Assembly: GCA_019096065.1 (NCBI GenBank)
Contig: JAGUCH010000007.1
Location: 6,966,501 to 7,030,500, forward strand
DNA from: Paracyclopina nana
Taxonomy: Eukaryota > Arthropoda > Copepoda > Cyclopoida > Cyclopettidae
Reading direction: 5' to 3'
Length of the DNA stretch: 64,000 nt
The first letter of the stretch is position 1, and each line of letters starts with the position of its first letter. The translations under genes were made by a program, and so were the position numbers. The notes below the pieces were generated by a model, which was not told the origin of the DNA, ran no database searches, and worked only from the letters and a program-made list of their open reading frames with translations. This document shows, piece after piece, positions 9,903-22,283 of the stretch.

Positions 9903-10137
9903 ATCACAAAATCCATATTTTTAGCTGATCCACCATCCGGATCCAATCTTCCCATTTACAATGACAACAATAGCAAAAAACAATATGGGCAACTCCAGAG
10001 TAAAAAATCTTGCCTTTGGCCATTTCAAGTGGGGTTTGGATTAAGTATTTGGGCCAGGTGACAAATGAGTTGAGTCTACTTTCCAAAGTAGCATACTTGT
10101 GATTCATGGGTGCAACAAATTTGACTATTTCCTCCAT
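9903..10137 (-). pseudogene. BIR (inhibitor-of-apoptosis) domain remnant
   Basis: The minus-strand frame from ATG 10137 reads RLNSFVTWPK, then FYSG, then VFCYCC and a W, matching the BIR pattern R-L-x-S-F..W-P..F-Y-x-G..V-x-C-F-x-C..W known from IAP proteins. Beyond the tryptophan the expected D-P-W-x-E-H-A and last zinc ligands are not in frame; the frame ends at 9904. The zinc site is therefore incomplete, and this is either a broken copy or one exon of a diverged gene. No RING or UBA segment was found nearby. Confidence 0.55.
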
Positions 10138-10185
10138 TTTGAGCTCTTTAACTCAAGGTGACTGACCCTCACCAAAAGTGCAATG

Positions 10186-10300
10186 CACTAAAAACTATGG
10201 TGCAACCCTGAGAAAGCACCTGTTTTGCACCTTGGTGCAATTGCACCTTTGCACCCCCACAAGGGTGCAAATTGCACTTACCCCTGAGTGCATTTTGGTT
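10186..10300. repeat. Short inverted/direct tgcac-ggtgcaa repeats
   Basis: The motifs tgcacc, ggtgcaa and ttgcac recur about ten times in 115 bases in both orientations, which would fold into small hairpins. No function can be assigned. Confidence 0.6.
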
Positions 10301-11890
10301 CCCACGCACTACTATGGGGCTTTCTAATTACCGCAATTGTGTCAGAGTGGTGTAGGTACTATACAACACTTAATTGCTTGATAGGTGACTTTTTCCAATG
10401 CTAGAAAAGGACAGGTGATTTTGGCCTTTGTGGCCTTGTCAAGTGTATACCAGCATAATTATAGACATAGAAGTGAATGAAAAATATTGCTTACTCATTA
10501 CATTCCTGTCATTGCTAGAGAAGATTTATCCCACTTTCTTTTCTCAAGCACTTCATTGCTTTTATGCCAAAAATGAATGCTATTTTTCATCCAGGGGAGA
10601 AAAAACAAGAAACTTCATTATGAAACCTGCAAATTTTGGCTTTTCAAATATATGCCTTGCATAAGATACTCATTAAGAAAGTTTTTGCACTGCTTCAAAA
10701 AAATCAATTCTTGGACATTTGTTTTTATCTGATTTTTTTGCCAAAAAAATTGTACTGGAGTCAAGCACAAAACATCACCAAAACAAGCCATCTAATGATG
10801 AAATGTGAGGGGCATACATTCATAAACTACAATTGCACTGGCAAATAAATGTGAAAAGAGCTTCTTTGACTTTTTGCCCTGAGAAAGCCACCAAAAGAAA
10901 GTCATGCCAGACTTGCAAGGTGAAATGGAAGAAGAAGAGGCCTGGTGATGATTTACTTTGCTGAATGTAAGGGAATTGGAATGGAGGAAGCCTTAACTTT
11001 AAAAGCAAGAATGAAACCTTTGAAGCAGCTGCTAACCCTTGGTTTTCACCCACAAAATCAGCATAGAAAGCCTGAGATTTTTGGAGCAAATACTGGCATA
11101 AATCTCAATCTCTCCAGCAGCAGTGCAAAAGCACTAATCCTCTCTGAAATTCTCCTCCCCAACCAACTTTTCTGAAGATTCATTTGTGAACTTTCATTTT
11201 CCCTTCTTCCATAGCTATGATGATAACTTCTTTACTATGCTTTTACAGAAATGTAAGTGCATTTTTGAGCCCAACTTGGAATGGAGATGCAGCCATGATA
11301 TAATTGTTCTGCAGCCTTGCTGATTGATTTATTACACCAGAAACACAACCATAACAACAATGTTTTATGCATGCCTGACTTTACTGAATTGCTATATGCT
11401 ATACACCAGCACTTCTTTTTAACTGGATTTCAGCTTTTTTGAAAATAATCATACTATAAATGTTGGCTAACCAGTCTTATAAACTTGCAATTTGATTTGT
11501 ATTTACAATGTCAAAAATTGCTTTTTAACTAAGCAAGTTAAATGATGATAAATTATTAAATCTGGATTGTAAATTTGTGATATGTATTGTGAAAATGGCA
11601 GTATTTTCACATGCCTGAAAATGCATGACATGGGAAAGCAAGCTGCTCAACAAGTTCTTGGCTGCAACTGCTCTAAAGAATGCAAATACAGGCTGTCCAA
11701 ATGTATTGACTGCTAGAAGTATTCGAATACATTCTTTTGTTGTATCTCTTAGAAGCTCTGACATTTGCTACAAGTCAAGCTGTATCTTACATCTGACCTC
11801 AAGCCTTCAGAGACTTGCTTTCCCCCTCGTTCAGTTTGAATTGTGTCAAATTTGTCTCTAGTGGGAACTGCAAAATATTCAAAACTTGTG
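10300..11890. other. AT-rich spacer upstream of the membrane-protein gene
   Basis: No convincing gene. Several frames of 70-90 codons overlap on both strands without recognisable domains. Confidence 0.4.
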
Positions 11891-11900
11891 CAAATCAAAG

Positions 11901-14900
11901 ATGGCATTTTTAAAAGGCCTGCTAATTGTTCTGTTGTGTCATGCCAAATGTTGCTGTGAAGCCCAAAGGCAAAGGATGATGATTGAAGATGCCCTGCCTA
12001 AATGCAACTACATCTTATCCAGGTAATATCAGCAGAAATGTATTTATATCTCTTCTTGTGTAAGAGAATGAGGTAATGTCATTGCTATCAATTTCTACAT
12101 GATCTGATTGTGCAAGAGCTTCTTTGAAACAGCTATTTTTCACTGTATGAAGTATTTAATTCAAGTTGATTTTTATTTCAAATAAGTGAAATTCAATAGT
12201 TTAGGATTGTTTTTTGCTTGCAGTGAAACAGGATCTTCAGTGCATCACAACAAATCCTGGTCAATTTCCAACAGTGCTGAGGATTTTCTGCTCAATCTTG
12301 GTGACAGACCTGTGGCAAGGTTTGAGTGCCAATGCTCATCAAGCATGGGAAACCAGTACAAGGGAACCTTGTCACGAATCATGGCTGACTCATTCAGTGC
12401 CATTCCACTGCTGCACATGCCAACCACAAATTTGACAATCTACATGGAATTGGCTCATTGCTACAAGCTCAAATTGGCTCTGGATTTCGCAGACATGTTT
12501 CTGCAGAGACCTGCGCAATCAGCCCAATTTGGCATTGTCCTCAAGGTAACCTAGCTTTAATAAAATATATAGCTTTTATTATGCCATTTCCTTAGCTAAG
12601 TTCATTCAGGCAAATATTGTGTATTTTGAGAATTTTCTAGTTTTGTTGGTGCTACTAATTTTTTTCTTGGATCAACTATTTTTCTGGACCAACTGAGCTG
12701 TTTTATCTGCTTTGGAACAATTTTTGATTAGAATCCAAAAAAATTGCCAATTAATAGTGATGCACAGAAATCCCAAAAAAGTTTCGATATTTTTTGATAT
12801 TTAGCAAAAAATATCAATGGAAAAAATGAGTCAAAATTGCTTTTGAGTACAACATGATTATCTTTTGGCACAGAGTTGATCCAATTTGGGCCAGAAAATG
12901 TGAAAAATTAAAAACATAACAGCTTGAATTTGCTATTGGAAAGAATAATTGCGTAATTTGGAGTAGGTGAGATGGGCCTAGGATAAAGATAACTGGTACA
13001 AAAAATACTGTGTACGATGGTGGTCTCCATGCATACTATATGACCCTACTTTTTTATTCTAATAGGAAGCTGGAATGACATTTCTAGCATACCAAGAGCT
13101 TAGGTATAATATCCTACATATTTAAAATTACTGCTGTGCTCACCACCAAAAGTGGGGTCATTTCCTTAAAATTGTAAGATACATCTAAATCATGGTATGA
13201 TATCACCAATTTTTATTAAAGCCCAACTGCATTGTTTTAAAGTACATTTTCAATGCAAAAAAACTTAGTGAATCGAATAATATTTTGATGTAATATTGTA
13301 CGCTTAAAAAGCATTTTCAAGCCATATCATTTCCAATTTTTCACATTTTTTGGCCCAAATTGGTCCAACTGCGTTGCTAAAGAAAATCCCATTGCACTCT
13401 CGAGCCATTTTGGCTTATTTTTTCCATCAATATTTCTGCCAAAATATTGACCATAATATTCGGCTGGATACACCCAACCAGAATTTTGCCGAAATTATTG
13501 GTTAATATTCGGGACCATTTTGATATCAAATTTGATCTTGAATACTTCGCGAATAGGGGTTTAATCCGTGACGGAATTCATTGCTGAGAAATTGATTATC
13601 TCATGAAAAGTAACTGAAATTCAATGTTGATTACTTCCTGATTATTTCATATGCTTGGCCACTTTCAGCAGAATGTTCAGGAACTTTTCAGGAACTTTTC
13701 AGGAATTGATTTCAGTAAATATTCAAGGACTTGATTTCAGTTATATTCAAGGACCTGTCAATTTTTTGGGGAGCTTTCTAGCTTTTTGATTAAGCTTTCT
13801 CTTTCTTTAGACTATGATGGATTTTAAGTGAAAGAAAGAAAGTTAGAAAAGCTAGAAAGAAAGTTTACCCATGGTGGATTCGAACCCATGACCCTCAGAT
13901 TTGGAATCCAGCGCCTTGCCTCTAGACCACAGATGTCCCACTCTGATTTGGGCTTTTTTTAGCTATAATATTGTGCAGAACATACTCTAGATGGAGCTAG
14001 CTTTAATTTTTAGAGTACTTGGAAATGTCTTTTAAGTCCAGTTGTCACTGAATAGTGTTTGAACTTGAACTGAAATCATTCTTGAAAAGTTATTGACATG
14101 AACACTCCTGAATTGTAATTGAATATTCAAGTTTCATTCATTATTGAACAGCTACTGAACATAATCTCTTGCATAGTTCTTGAATTGTCAAGAAGCTTTT
14201 GTTGCTGAAATGAACATTACTGAATAGTTCTTGAAAAATTAAGCATAATTTATTGTTGAAAAGTTGATGATTGAAAGTTCTTGAATAGTTCTTGAATTAT
14301 CAAAAAGTATTCATTATTGAAAAGTTGTTGAATTGAACATTACTGAATAGTTCTTGAATAGTCAAGAAGTATTCATTGTTGAAAAGTTGCTGAAATCAAA
14401 GTTTCTGAATAGTTCTTGAATAGTCAAGTCATATTCATTATTGAAAAGTTACTGAGCTAAACCTATTGAATAGTTACCGAGCAGTCAATAGCTTTTCACA
14501 CTGAGAAATTGTTGAAAAGTTATTGAGCTTAAAGTTCCTGATTTGTTCCCAAGCACTCGAGAAGTTTTCATCAATGAAAAGCTCCCGAAAAGCTCATTTT
14601 GCCAATTCGGGAACTATTCAGGCCCGAATCGGTAACTAAAATTCTGGTTGGGCAGCAATCTACAAAAAAAATCTCAGATTTCAGACTCCAGAAAGGTGCA
14701 GATTACCAAGGGAAAGCTGTTATCAAATCAGACTCACGTGGTGGCCTTTCAAAATGTGGATGGGAAAGTGTCCATTACTGGCAAAATTGACTCTGCTTCC
14801 ACCATTCGTGGCCCGGAAAAAAGCCCCTCAACCAAATACACAACTACTCAGGCCAATTCCAATATGCTAATGGCTTTTTTCATCAATTCAGTGGCCTCTT

Positions 14901-17900
14901 TTGAGATGGAAGGTGTCCAAATCAATGTGCCTCTTAGGTAAGATTTTTTCCCACTAAATTTGGACATTTTCTGCATGCAGATGAACGCAGCCAAGCAAAG
15001 AATTCTTCTTTTCTTGTGGATGTCATTTTCCCTCCTCTGCATTGAGCTCTTATTGAATTTTCATGTGATTTTCCCAAGAAAATTGCTGCCAGAGTGGATG
15101 GGGCAAAAGTGATTTATTTCTCAGAGAATAACCCAGGACTTTGCCAATTTGGGGACCTGCTGGATAAAATAGAGTTTGTCATTTCATAACTGCTTTTTTT
15201 AGAAGTTCTTAAAAGAAGCTTTTTATAGCAGCTAGCTTAGTAATTCAAGCTCAGTACTTGAGCCAATTTTAGAATAACTTAAATAATGATGAAATCATTA
15301 GTACCAAAAAACACTTTTTTTGCTATAATCCCAGCTATAAGTTTCTCTTTTGAAAGTTCCTATTAAAGTAATCAGGTCCTAATTTAGCTCATAATGAAAG
15401 GTTTTATGCATGTTCAATGATAGAATTAGTTTGTCTTGTGTTCTAAGGCTTAGATTTCCTGATCATGACTAAATCAGCTACATAAATACTAATGAGCTAT
15501 AAGATCTATCACAAAAAAGCTTTCAGTTGGGTCATTCAGGAAGAAACAATGATGCTCCTATTCTTTTGTAAGCTAAACAACATAATTCAAATGTCTAAAA
15601 TTCTTATTGAGGAACACAAAAGAAAGTGTACTTTCTAAAATTCCAATTGTGAAAGCAACTGCTTTGACAAACATTAATTCTGTTATCGTTGCATGATGTA
15701 ATTTTTTGGTTGGGTAACTTTTAGAAACCAAATCACAAAGTAGCAAGACTGGATTGTCATCACTCCAATTTGCTTTCAGTGAGCAAAACTGAAGAGTAAA
15801 TCCAGTGTACTTGTCGTCATTCAATTTTTTCATGTCATCGTTTTGTATTGCAGAATAACTGGGAGGTCCCTGGATAACCTTCAAATCTCAGCCTCCAACT
15901 TTACAAGCATCCCCTGGCCAGGATTTTACATTTACAATGCGAGCAAAGTTTCCATCAGGGGAAATGCTTTCACTTTTGTGGCTCCGAGGTCGTTAGTGTT
16001 CAAGTCTGGCCTCGACCTCGAGGTCAGCCATAATCTGCTGGATGTGGCCTCAGCCCTGGACGTTTCGCAGTATTCACGACTCACGATTTATTGTAACCAG
16101 AAGAGTCAACAACAAAATCAGCCAAAGTGTCCCCAGGAGAGCAGCAATCAATCTCAATCTTTTCGGCTTTTATTGGGCTTGATTGCATGCCTCGTCTCAT
16201 TAATGGCTCACTTTTGGTGGCTCACCCTCAGCATGGCCATTCTGCTGGTACATAATTGAGCAGCTAATTCTAATCAATCTTCTACAACAATTGACGCAAA
16301 GATGATTTTGTGCCTAGATTTTACTTTCAGTTTGGCTCACTGAAAGCAAATTGGAGTGATGACAATCCAGTCTTGCTACTTTGCGATTTGGTTTCTTAAA
16401 GTTACCCAACCAAAAATTACATCATGCAGCGATAACAGCATTAATGTTTGACAAAGCGTTTAAATACGAATGCTCTATTTGAATTTTGAAAAAAATAGAC
16501 TTTATTTTAGGTTCCTCAATAAGAATTTGAGCCAGCAAAATAAAGCTTTCTAAGCATCCTTTTAAGGAATGTACTTATCATAAGAAAATATTATGACAAA
16601 TTTTGAATAATAATGGCCACTTTTTTTGGGCTGTCTCCCCTGGTTGTTTTTTAAGCAAGAAGACTGAATGACATCTTGTTTTTTCCAGCTGGCTTTGTAC
16701 AAATTCTTTTTGGGTGTTAATGAGCCAGACGATCCATTACCACTGAAGATCAATGGCATCCATCAAGAAGCAACAAAAAGCTTTCAGTAAGTATGGGAAA
16801 TCTACAATTCCAATGGAACCTTTCCAGCCTAGATTCAGAATACTTCAAAGTTAGCACCTATGGAACAAGTTTCTTAACTTAATAGCTGCCATTTTAATAT
16901 TTTTTCAGCACCAAAATTCCTGCCTTTTCATGATTTTTTGCTTACCCATTTTTCAGGGCTCAAATAAAGCCTCAGCCAGAAATGGCAACAAAGAACCTTT
17001 GCTGCTTTTCAGTCTCCAACTCAAGGTATCTTTTTGCACCCTTTTCCTCCTTTGCCTCCAAAATAGTATGCCATTAATTTCAGCAGGCCCAATGAAGCAG
17101 AAAAAGGCTCTGAAGATGAGTATTCCAACTCATCAAGGCTCCATTTGGCTGGTGACCACTTTTCCACCTACCAAGGTAGCAATTCTGCCAATTCTGCAAA
17201 CTCACTGGGCTGGAATAGTTGACAACAAACTTTTTCCTGCAAAAATTAGATTATTAACCTGCTATATAGGTTGTTGCATCGTGGGAAAATAATCATAGCT
17301 AATGTTTTTTGGTCATTAATTGGTGATCCTATTATTTGCCTTAACTTTTCCTTATCTCCTTTTTCCAGCCTCTAGTGACTTGTATTCCAACCTGGATCAG
17401 TTGCCATCATTTCCTGCTGAAACTCAGTCACAGTATTCATCAGCTTCTTCTCCTTACATCCGTCAACTAGACAGGTAAACATTTAGTGAAAATAGCATTT
17501 TTACCCACCCTAGCTTCATGTTTCTGGTGGTCAAACCATTGAAAAATTATCTGTTTGTAAATGAGACGTTCTTAATTGAGCAAAAGTTGTCTTTGGGCCC
17601 TGCTCATGTAACCCTCAAACTCTGAGAAAATGCAATTGGAACCGCCTTGAGAAAAGGAGAAAAATTGTCTTGCGACAATCACAAAATGGAAATTCAGCTG
17701 AGGCGAAAAATCAGATCGACTTCAAGTCAGCGAGAAAGGAAAACAATCTAAATTTTTGCCTATTAGCGTATTCCAATTAGCATCTTTTGAAATCAAATCG
17801 AATGCATTTAACTTTTGCCCACCTAAGGCAATTTTAGCTAGATAAAGTCAGAAAATTGAGCTTCTTAAGGAAAGAAAAATTAGGATAATTTGCCCACAAA

Positions 17901-19345
17901 AAGGCTGCCCGGTCTGTGGCTAAACTCGCTCACAGCTCCACTTTAGGTAACCAGCAGCAAATTCACTTTTCATGAATGCAATTTTTTTCATACCTTTTGG
18001 TATTTTTTTCATAAATGAACAGGGCCCTAGTAATGGGATCCTTAAAGTAGTCAATTAGTGCTTTGGCTTGTGAATGATATTTTTTTATATTTACTGAATT
18101 TAATTAGTAGCCAGTGGTCAAGTTCAAGAGACTTTAGAGAGCCCAAGATGCATAAATACTCATTTGAAGTGTTTGTTTACCATTCTCAGTCACGTAGTAG
18201 AGAGTAGCTTTTCCCCATACAAATGTTGATTTAAGCCTAGATATTGAAGGACTCAAGTATTTCATGCATCAATTGGAAAGAAGACAGTTTTGAGGCTTCT
18301 GGTATTTTTGGCCTTTTTGGCTGTTTTGAGGGGAAAAAAATCTCTAATGATATGGAAAAAATATTGCAAGTTGAAGTAAATATGCTACTGAGTATCCAAT
18401 GTGGAGTTTTTGTTGAGTTAAACATGAAACTGAGCAGCACTTTCATGGGCATATTTTGCCTCTTTCTTCCTACAAAAATCTTTGTTAGTCTAGCCAAAAA
18501 TTTTGCAATTTATGCTAGTGTTGGCAAAAGAAATATTTTACGAGAAATTATGTTAATTTTTGTGAATCAATGAAGGATAATTTGCGAAAATCTAGATTGT
18601 TTATTTTTGTGTCGACTTGCAGCCGATCTGATTTTTCGCATCAGCTGAATTCACAAGTTGCAATCGTCTTGGGACAATTTTTCTCCTTTTTCAAAGATGA
18701 AAAAAAATTCCATTTTCTTTGATTTTGAGGCTGACCTGAGCAGGGCACAAAAAAAACTTTGGCTCAATGGAGAACTTGTCATTTTAATCTAACTGTATTT
18801 TATTTTAGGGAGTTTTGGGCTTTGAAAAAATGCTGCACTTATAAAGGTTATTTCATCTTCAGAAATTGCTTTAGGCACTTTTTCAGGTTTAAACCCAGGA
18901 AGCAGGTTTTTTCTGAGCCCATTTCATAGCTGATTTTTCTATAGAAAAACCAGGGAAAATTGCTTTTTTTGACTCGATCAGTGAAATGCTTTTTCCTGAG
19001 AATTGGGCTTTGGGTAGGAAAATTTCTCACATTCAGGTCATGAACTGGTTGATTTGACATTTGACATTTACTAGCAGTATTTGATTTTGTTCTAGGCTGT
19101 CATTGACATCGAGTGGTCCCACTCCCATTGGATTCGACCTCTGGAGGAGGAATCCAAATGGAATTGCTCACATTGACAGTGATGACAACATTGACACTCA
19201 TTCCAAGTTCGAGGAAATGGTCTCTCCTTTGGCCATTTCTCCTTCTCAGTATTCAGCTGTTGTGAGTAGTGCACCAAATGGACAATACTACAACCACCAT
19301 CAAAGAAGACCAGTGTGGCAGTATCCAGTAGAAATCCCAGATTAA
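11901..19345 (+). CDS. Single-pass membrane glycoprotein of unknown family, 9 exons, 570 aa
   Basis: Exons 11901-12022, 12224-12545, 14678-14937, 15854-16247, 16689-16786, 16957-17025, 17084-17175, 17369-17474 and 19096-19345 join in frame (1,713 nt). Residues 1-20 are a signal peptide (MAFLKGLLIVLLCH). The ectodomain (about 21-335) has several N-x-S/T sites and, in exon 4, Asn-rich strands (NLQISASNF, IYNASKVSIRGNAF) reminiscent of a right-handed beta-helix; this fold is a guess. The end of exon 4 and start of exon 5 encode a hydrophobic anchor (LLLGLIACLVSLMAHFWW and following). The roughly 200-residue cytoplasmic tail is Ser/Tyr/Pro-rich. If exon 4 were not spliced at GTACAT (16248) the protein would end at 16259. 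Inverted copies of one element flank exon 4. Confidence 0.75.
13868..13940 (-). repeat. tRNA-like sequence (SINE head or pseudo-tRNA)
   Basis: The minus strand reads tggtctagagg (A box), an anticodon-arm-like ctggattccaaatctgag, and gggttcgaatcc (B box). The T stem and acceptor stem do not pair properly, so it is not a working tRNA. The anticodon arm closely resembles that of the tRNA-like stretch near 57,640. Confidence 0.65.
14055..14590. repeat. Degenerate 60-bp tandem repeat
   Basis: Units built on gaatagttcttgaa, caagaagtattcattatt and gaaaagttgctgaa recur about nine times with drift. It lies inside intron 2 of the membrane-protein gene, ending about 90 bases before exon 3. Confidence 0.7.
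15594..15800 (-). repeat. Short dispersed element, left copy of an inverted pair
   Basis: This stretch is nearly the reverse complement of 16318-16540 over about 200 bases (shared strings include aagcaaattggagtgatgac and gttacccaaccaaaaa). It lies in intron 3, just before exon 4. Confidence 0.8.
16318..16540 (+). repeat. Short dispersed element, right copy of an inverted pair
   Basis: Partner of the copy at 15594-15800 in the opposite orientation. It lies in intron 4, 70 bases after the end of exon 4. Confidence 0.8.
17600..18040 (+). repeat. About 410-bp dispersed element, copy in intron 8
   Basis: It shares blocks such as aaaatcagatcgactt, gacaattttttcc-type ends and ctcatgtaaccctcaaact-type termini with the two copies in the ABCA gene (45603-46008 and 46536-46950). 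A truncated inverted copy lies at 18580-18755 in the same intron. Confidence 0.65.
18580..18755 (-). repeat. Truncated inverted copy of the 410-bp element
   Basis: It reads as the reverse complement of the first 160 bases of the copy at 17600, ending at the shared tgagcagggc border. The 540 bases between the copies hold no recognisable exon. Confidence 0.6.
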
Positions 19346-20340
19346 AACTTGGAGCTGTATTTCCTGTATCGAAATACATCTTCGAATTCAAGTAATCTTC
19401 TTATAACGAAAGTTTGCATTTTGGCAGGATTTATAGGAGGTTTATTAGGCCCTATTCATGAGCTTCATGTTTTTCAACAATTTTATACATATTTTTAAAC
19501 AGTATTACAAGTAACAAACAATCCTGTCAAAAGAATTTGAATTGAAATACTATGATTCTTTGTAAACTTGCAGATTTGTTTTGATGATTTTTTTTCCATT
19601 GAGGTTTTTTAAATATATATTTGTTATACACCTGAACAATATTTTTTTTTTTCTCCCAACCTTGATGATACTTATTTCTTCCTCTATTGAAGCATAAAAC
19701 CTATTTTTTTTTGCTTTTCCAAAAAGTAATTCATGGTTTTCTTTCAGGTAAATCAAAGTTAAAGCTCCTTGAGAAAATGCGCTAAAAAACCTTTTAATTT
19801 AAGAGGGCCAAGACTGAAAACTGGTGCAGATGAGAACTTGCACAATATTTCTGTCTGCTAATTTGTTCTCCTTTAATTAGTTACTTAGGCCAATCATTTT
19901 ATGATGGATGAAATTAGCAAACTATAAATGTGCAAACCAAGTCGAAATTCTGGATCAGATGAACAGGGCAAAAATGACTTTGCAATAAGCCAGCTAAGAC
20001 TCATTTGTAAAAACAAATCCCAAAAGTTCCTATTTAACTAACGGAATGTTGTCAACTGAAATCTCCCAACCTTGAGCAAAGTTTTATTTTTAATCAAAAT
20101 GAAAAGTTTCCTCCTTCTCTTCATTAAGGAGGAACATCTGTCCTTTTCTTTGAGCTGTTTTGAAAGTAGTTGAACAGATGCTGCAGCAAAACATGCTGAA
20201 GTTTCATAAACTAATTAAAAAAAGGCCTATCATGATGAACTGAGTTTAGAAAGCACTCCATAATAATTAAGTTTTGCAAAAGTTCTGCAATCTCAAAGAA
20301 TAGGTAGCAATGATAAAATACATGCATTATGTGATGTTCA
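19346..20340. other. Spacer between the two membrane-protein genes
   Basis: AT-rich, with no gene or repeat array that I can support. It should contain the 3' UTR of the upstream gene. Confidence 0.4.
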
Positions 20341-20354
20341 CCTGCATCACAATT

Positions 20355-20525
20355 GGTTGTCATGTGTCAGCAAACTTTTTGATGATGTTACGTGCTTTTG
20401 TTTATAAAGAAGTTATCGTGTTTTTTTGGCAAAGTAAAGTTTTCGAAACAAATTGCAAATGAATGAGACTTGATTGTCCTCAATTACTGTTGCTTTCAGT
20501 ATCCAAAACTGAAATACAAAGCTTT
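20355..20525 (-). repeat. Dispersed element, left of an inverted pair around promoter and exon 1
   Basis: Reverse-complement similarity to 21070-21255, sharing ggcaaag.aaagttttcgaaac and tttttgatgatg blocks, at roughly three-quarters identity by eye. Confidence 0.65.
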
Positions 20526-20722
20526 TTCAAAACGCCTTTTCACACTTGAATTTTCCTCTAACGAAAGAAGTTTTAAATAACTATTTTAAGGCCTTAATAC
20601 GCAACAAGTGAGCATATGAATAGAGTTTTGCTCTGCCCACTGAAATATTCAGGCCTTTCGCACTTGCTGTGAGTGTACCAACATTATGCGTGTATGGTAT
20701 ACTCTGGAAAGTATACCAGTGG

Positions 20723-20730
20723 TATAAAAA
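20723..20730 (+). promoter_or_regulatory. TATA box of the three-exon membrane-protein gene
   Basis: The sequence tataaaaa lies 145 bases before the start codon at 20868; a palindromic gtatac stretch lies directly upstream of it. Confidence 0.55.
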
Positions 20731-20867
20731 GATGACAGGAGCGGATTTTCTCTGCGCTACGTTTTCGGTATATAGGAAGGCGTCGCCAGCGAAGCAAAAG
20801 CCAGCTGTTGCTCCTTTTTTTGTCGTGAAAAGGCCATTGGGATAAGAGGAAGCGAGCTGGCACAAAT

Positions 20868-22283
20868 ATGGCCAAATACCATAGGAACAATGTGGAAGAA
20901 GAGGTTACAGCGCCTCCAAATTACATGTATGAGTGCCAATATGCTCACCCTGCCATGTCAGAGCCCAGGAAAAAGGGTGAAGACTTCATCACTGGTTTGC
21001 CCAAACAAGTTGAAATCAATGGAGAGGAGGTGAGAAAAATATTCAATTTTTAAACAGTTGAAAAAAATCTTGACGTGCAAAAACGTTTTCACTTTGGATT
21101 GGATTTCAGTTTTGCAAACTGAAATCAAAACCAATTGGACACAATCGAGTCTCATTACTTGGAAATTTGTTTCGAAAACTTTTCTTTGCCAAAAAAAATG
21201 ATAAACAATTTTTTATGTTTAGCATCATCAAAAAATGCCAACACTTTAAAAAAAATCAACTTTCATTAGTAATTTAGAAGTGTTTACCAAATAGGCTTAA
21301 AATGTAGGGAATATAGGGATATAAAGGAGGAAATGAGAGTTTTGATTGCCTTGTGTTTGCCTTCATAAGAGTGTTTGCTTAAAGGTCGCCATCCTGGTGT
21401 TTGTCTTGCTTTTATGGGCTGGCGCTATCTCACTCTTCTACCACCAATGGGGAAAGATTCGTGGCTTTGATGACTACCAGCCAGATTATGTGCATGCCAA
21501 CATGACAATTCAACACAACCCATTACCAGATGATGTTAGTGAGCCTCCTGTAAGTTTATCTACTACTGTCATTTTTATCATATCTATTTTTGCCTGTAAG
21601 CATGCTGTAAAACCAGCATTTATCAACAATTTTTTCAGGTGAACTCTGCCAAAATGACTCCACAGGTGGAGAGTCCACAGCAGGCCACTTTTTCCACTCT
21701 TGGCTTTCTAGGCCAACATGGTCGACCCGTGCGCCGAGCCAGCCGCAGCTACGCTGACCTGTACGCCTTGGCCTCTCAACGGCCAGGCCAGCAGGTCCAG
21801 TCAAAGAAGAAGAATAGTATGAGGAAGACTTCCAACAGCATGGATGACCACTACAAGCTCCCCTTGTACAACATCCAGATCAGCTGTGATGAGAATGACC
21901 TTGGCAAGGCCAAGGTCGGCCTTGATCATCATCCAAAGGCCATTGTGGCCAGCAGTGAGTGCAGACCGTCTCAGTCCTTTGACCGAGACATGTCCAGACT
22001 GGACAAAGGCTGTGCCAGTGGCCTTATGCGCAAGCAAGGCCAGTCCACCCTGGCCTTGCACAAGATTGCTGCATCCCCCCGGCCTTTTTCACCCAACCAC
22101 GAGTGGCACAATGTGCCGTTGACGAAGGGCTACCTCAATGCGGCCAACCGCCATCTGGCGGCCTCAACACTGAGGCTTTGGCAGGGCAGCTCTTGTAGTG
22201 GATCCTCCACGCTCCTCGGTGAGCTGAATAAGGCCAAGCGGAAGACCAAGAGTGTGTACAACTTGAAAGATTGTATTGTTTGA
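20868..22283 (+). CDS. Single-pass membrane protein of unknown family, 3 exons, 323 aa
   Basis: Exons 20868-21029, 21385-21549 and 21639-22283 join in phase 0. The 54-residue N-terminal exon has no signal peptide; exon 2 begins with one hydrophobic span (VAILVFVLLLWAGAISLFYH), followed by an N-M-T glycosylation site, so the protein is probably type II with a 250-residue extracellular or lumenal part. The C-terminal region is basic and Ser-rich (KKKNSMRKTSNSMDD) and holds no domain I know. A TATA box stands 145 bases upstream. The gene is tail-to-tail with the ABCA gene, and its last 365 coding bases have been duplicated downstream together with the ABCA 3' end. Products from the downstream copies are unlikely because they have no exon 1 or 2 of their own. 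Confidence 0.7.
21070..21255 (+). repeat. Dispersed element, right of an inverted pair around promoter and exon 1
   Basis: Partner of 20355-20525 in opposite orientation, located in intron 1, 40 bases after the exon 1 donor. Confidence 0.65.

Larger units (their letters stand above)
12546..14677 (+). other. Large intron 2 of the membrane-protein gene
   Basis: The 2.1-kb intron contains dispersed-repeat sequence (about 12780-13500), a tRNA-like stretch on the minus strand and a 60-bp tandem array. I see no exon in it. Confidence 0.6.

Noticed and set aside
10868..10964. Cys-x2-Cys...Cys pattern with WKKKRPG resembling a GATA-type finger
   Set aside because: Spacing is too short and a stop codon falls immediately after the third cysteine; probably chance.
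16248..16259. Stop of the first membrane protein at 16257-16259
   Set aside because: The GTACAT donor at 16248 joins exon 5 in frame and continues the hydrophobic anchor and a long tail through four more exons.
18244..18573. 109-codon plus frame inside intron 8 of the membrane-protein gene
   Set aside because: No domain, no good acceptor/donor pair in frame with exons 8 and 9, and exon 8 joins exon 9 correctly without it.
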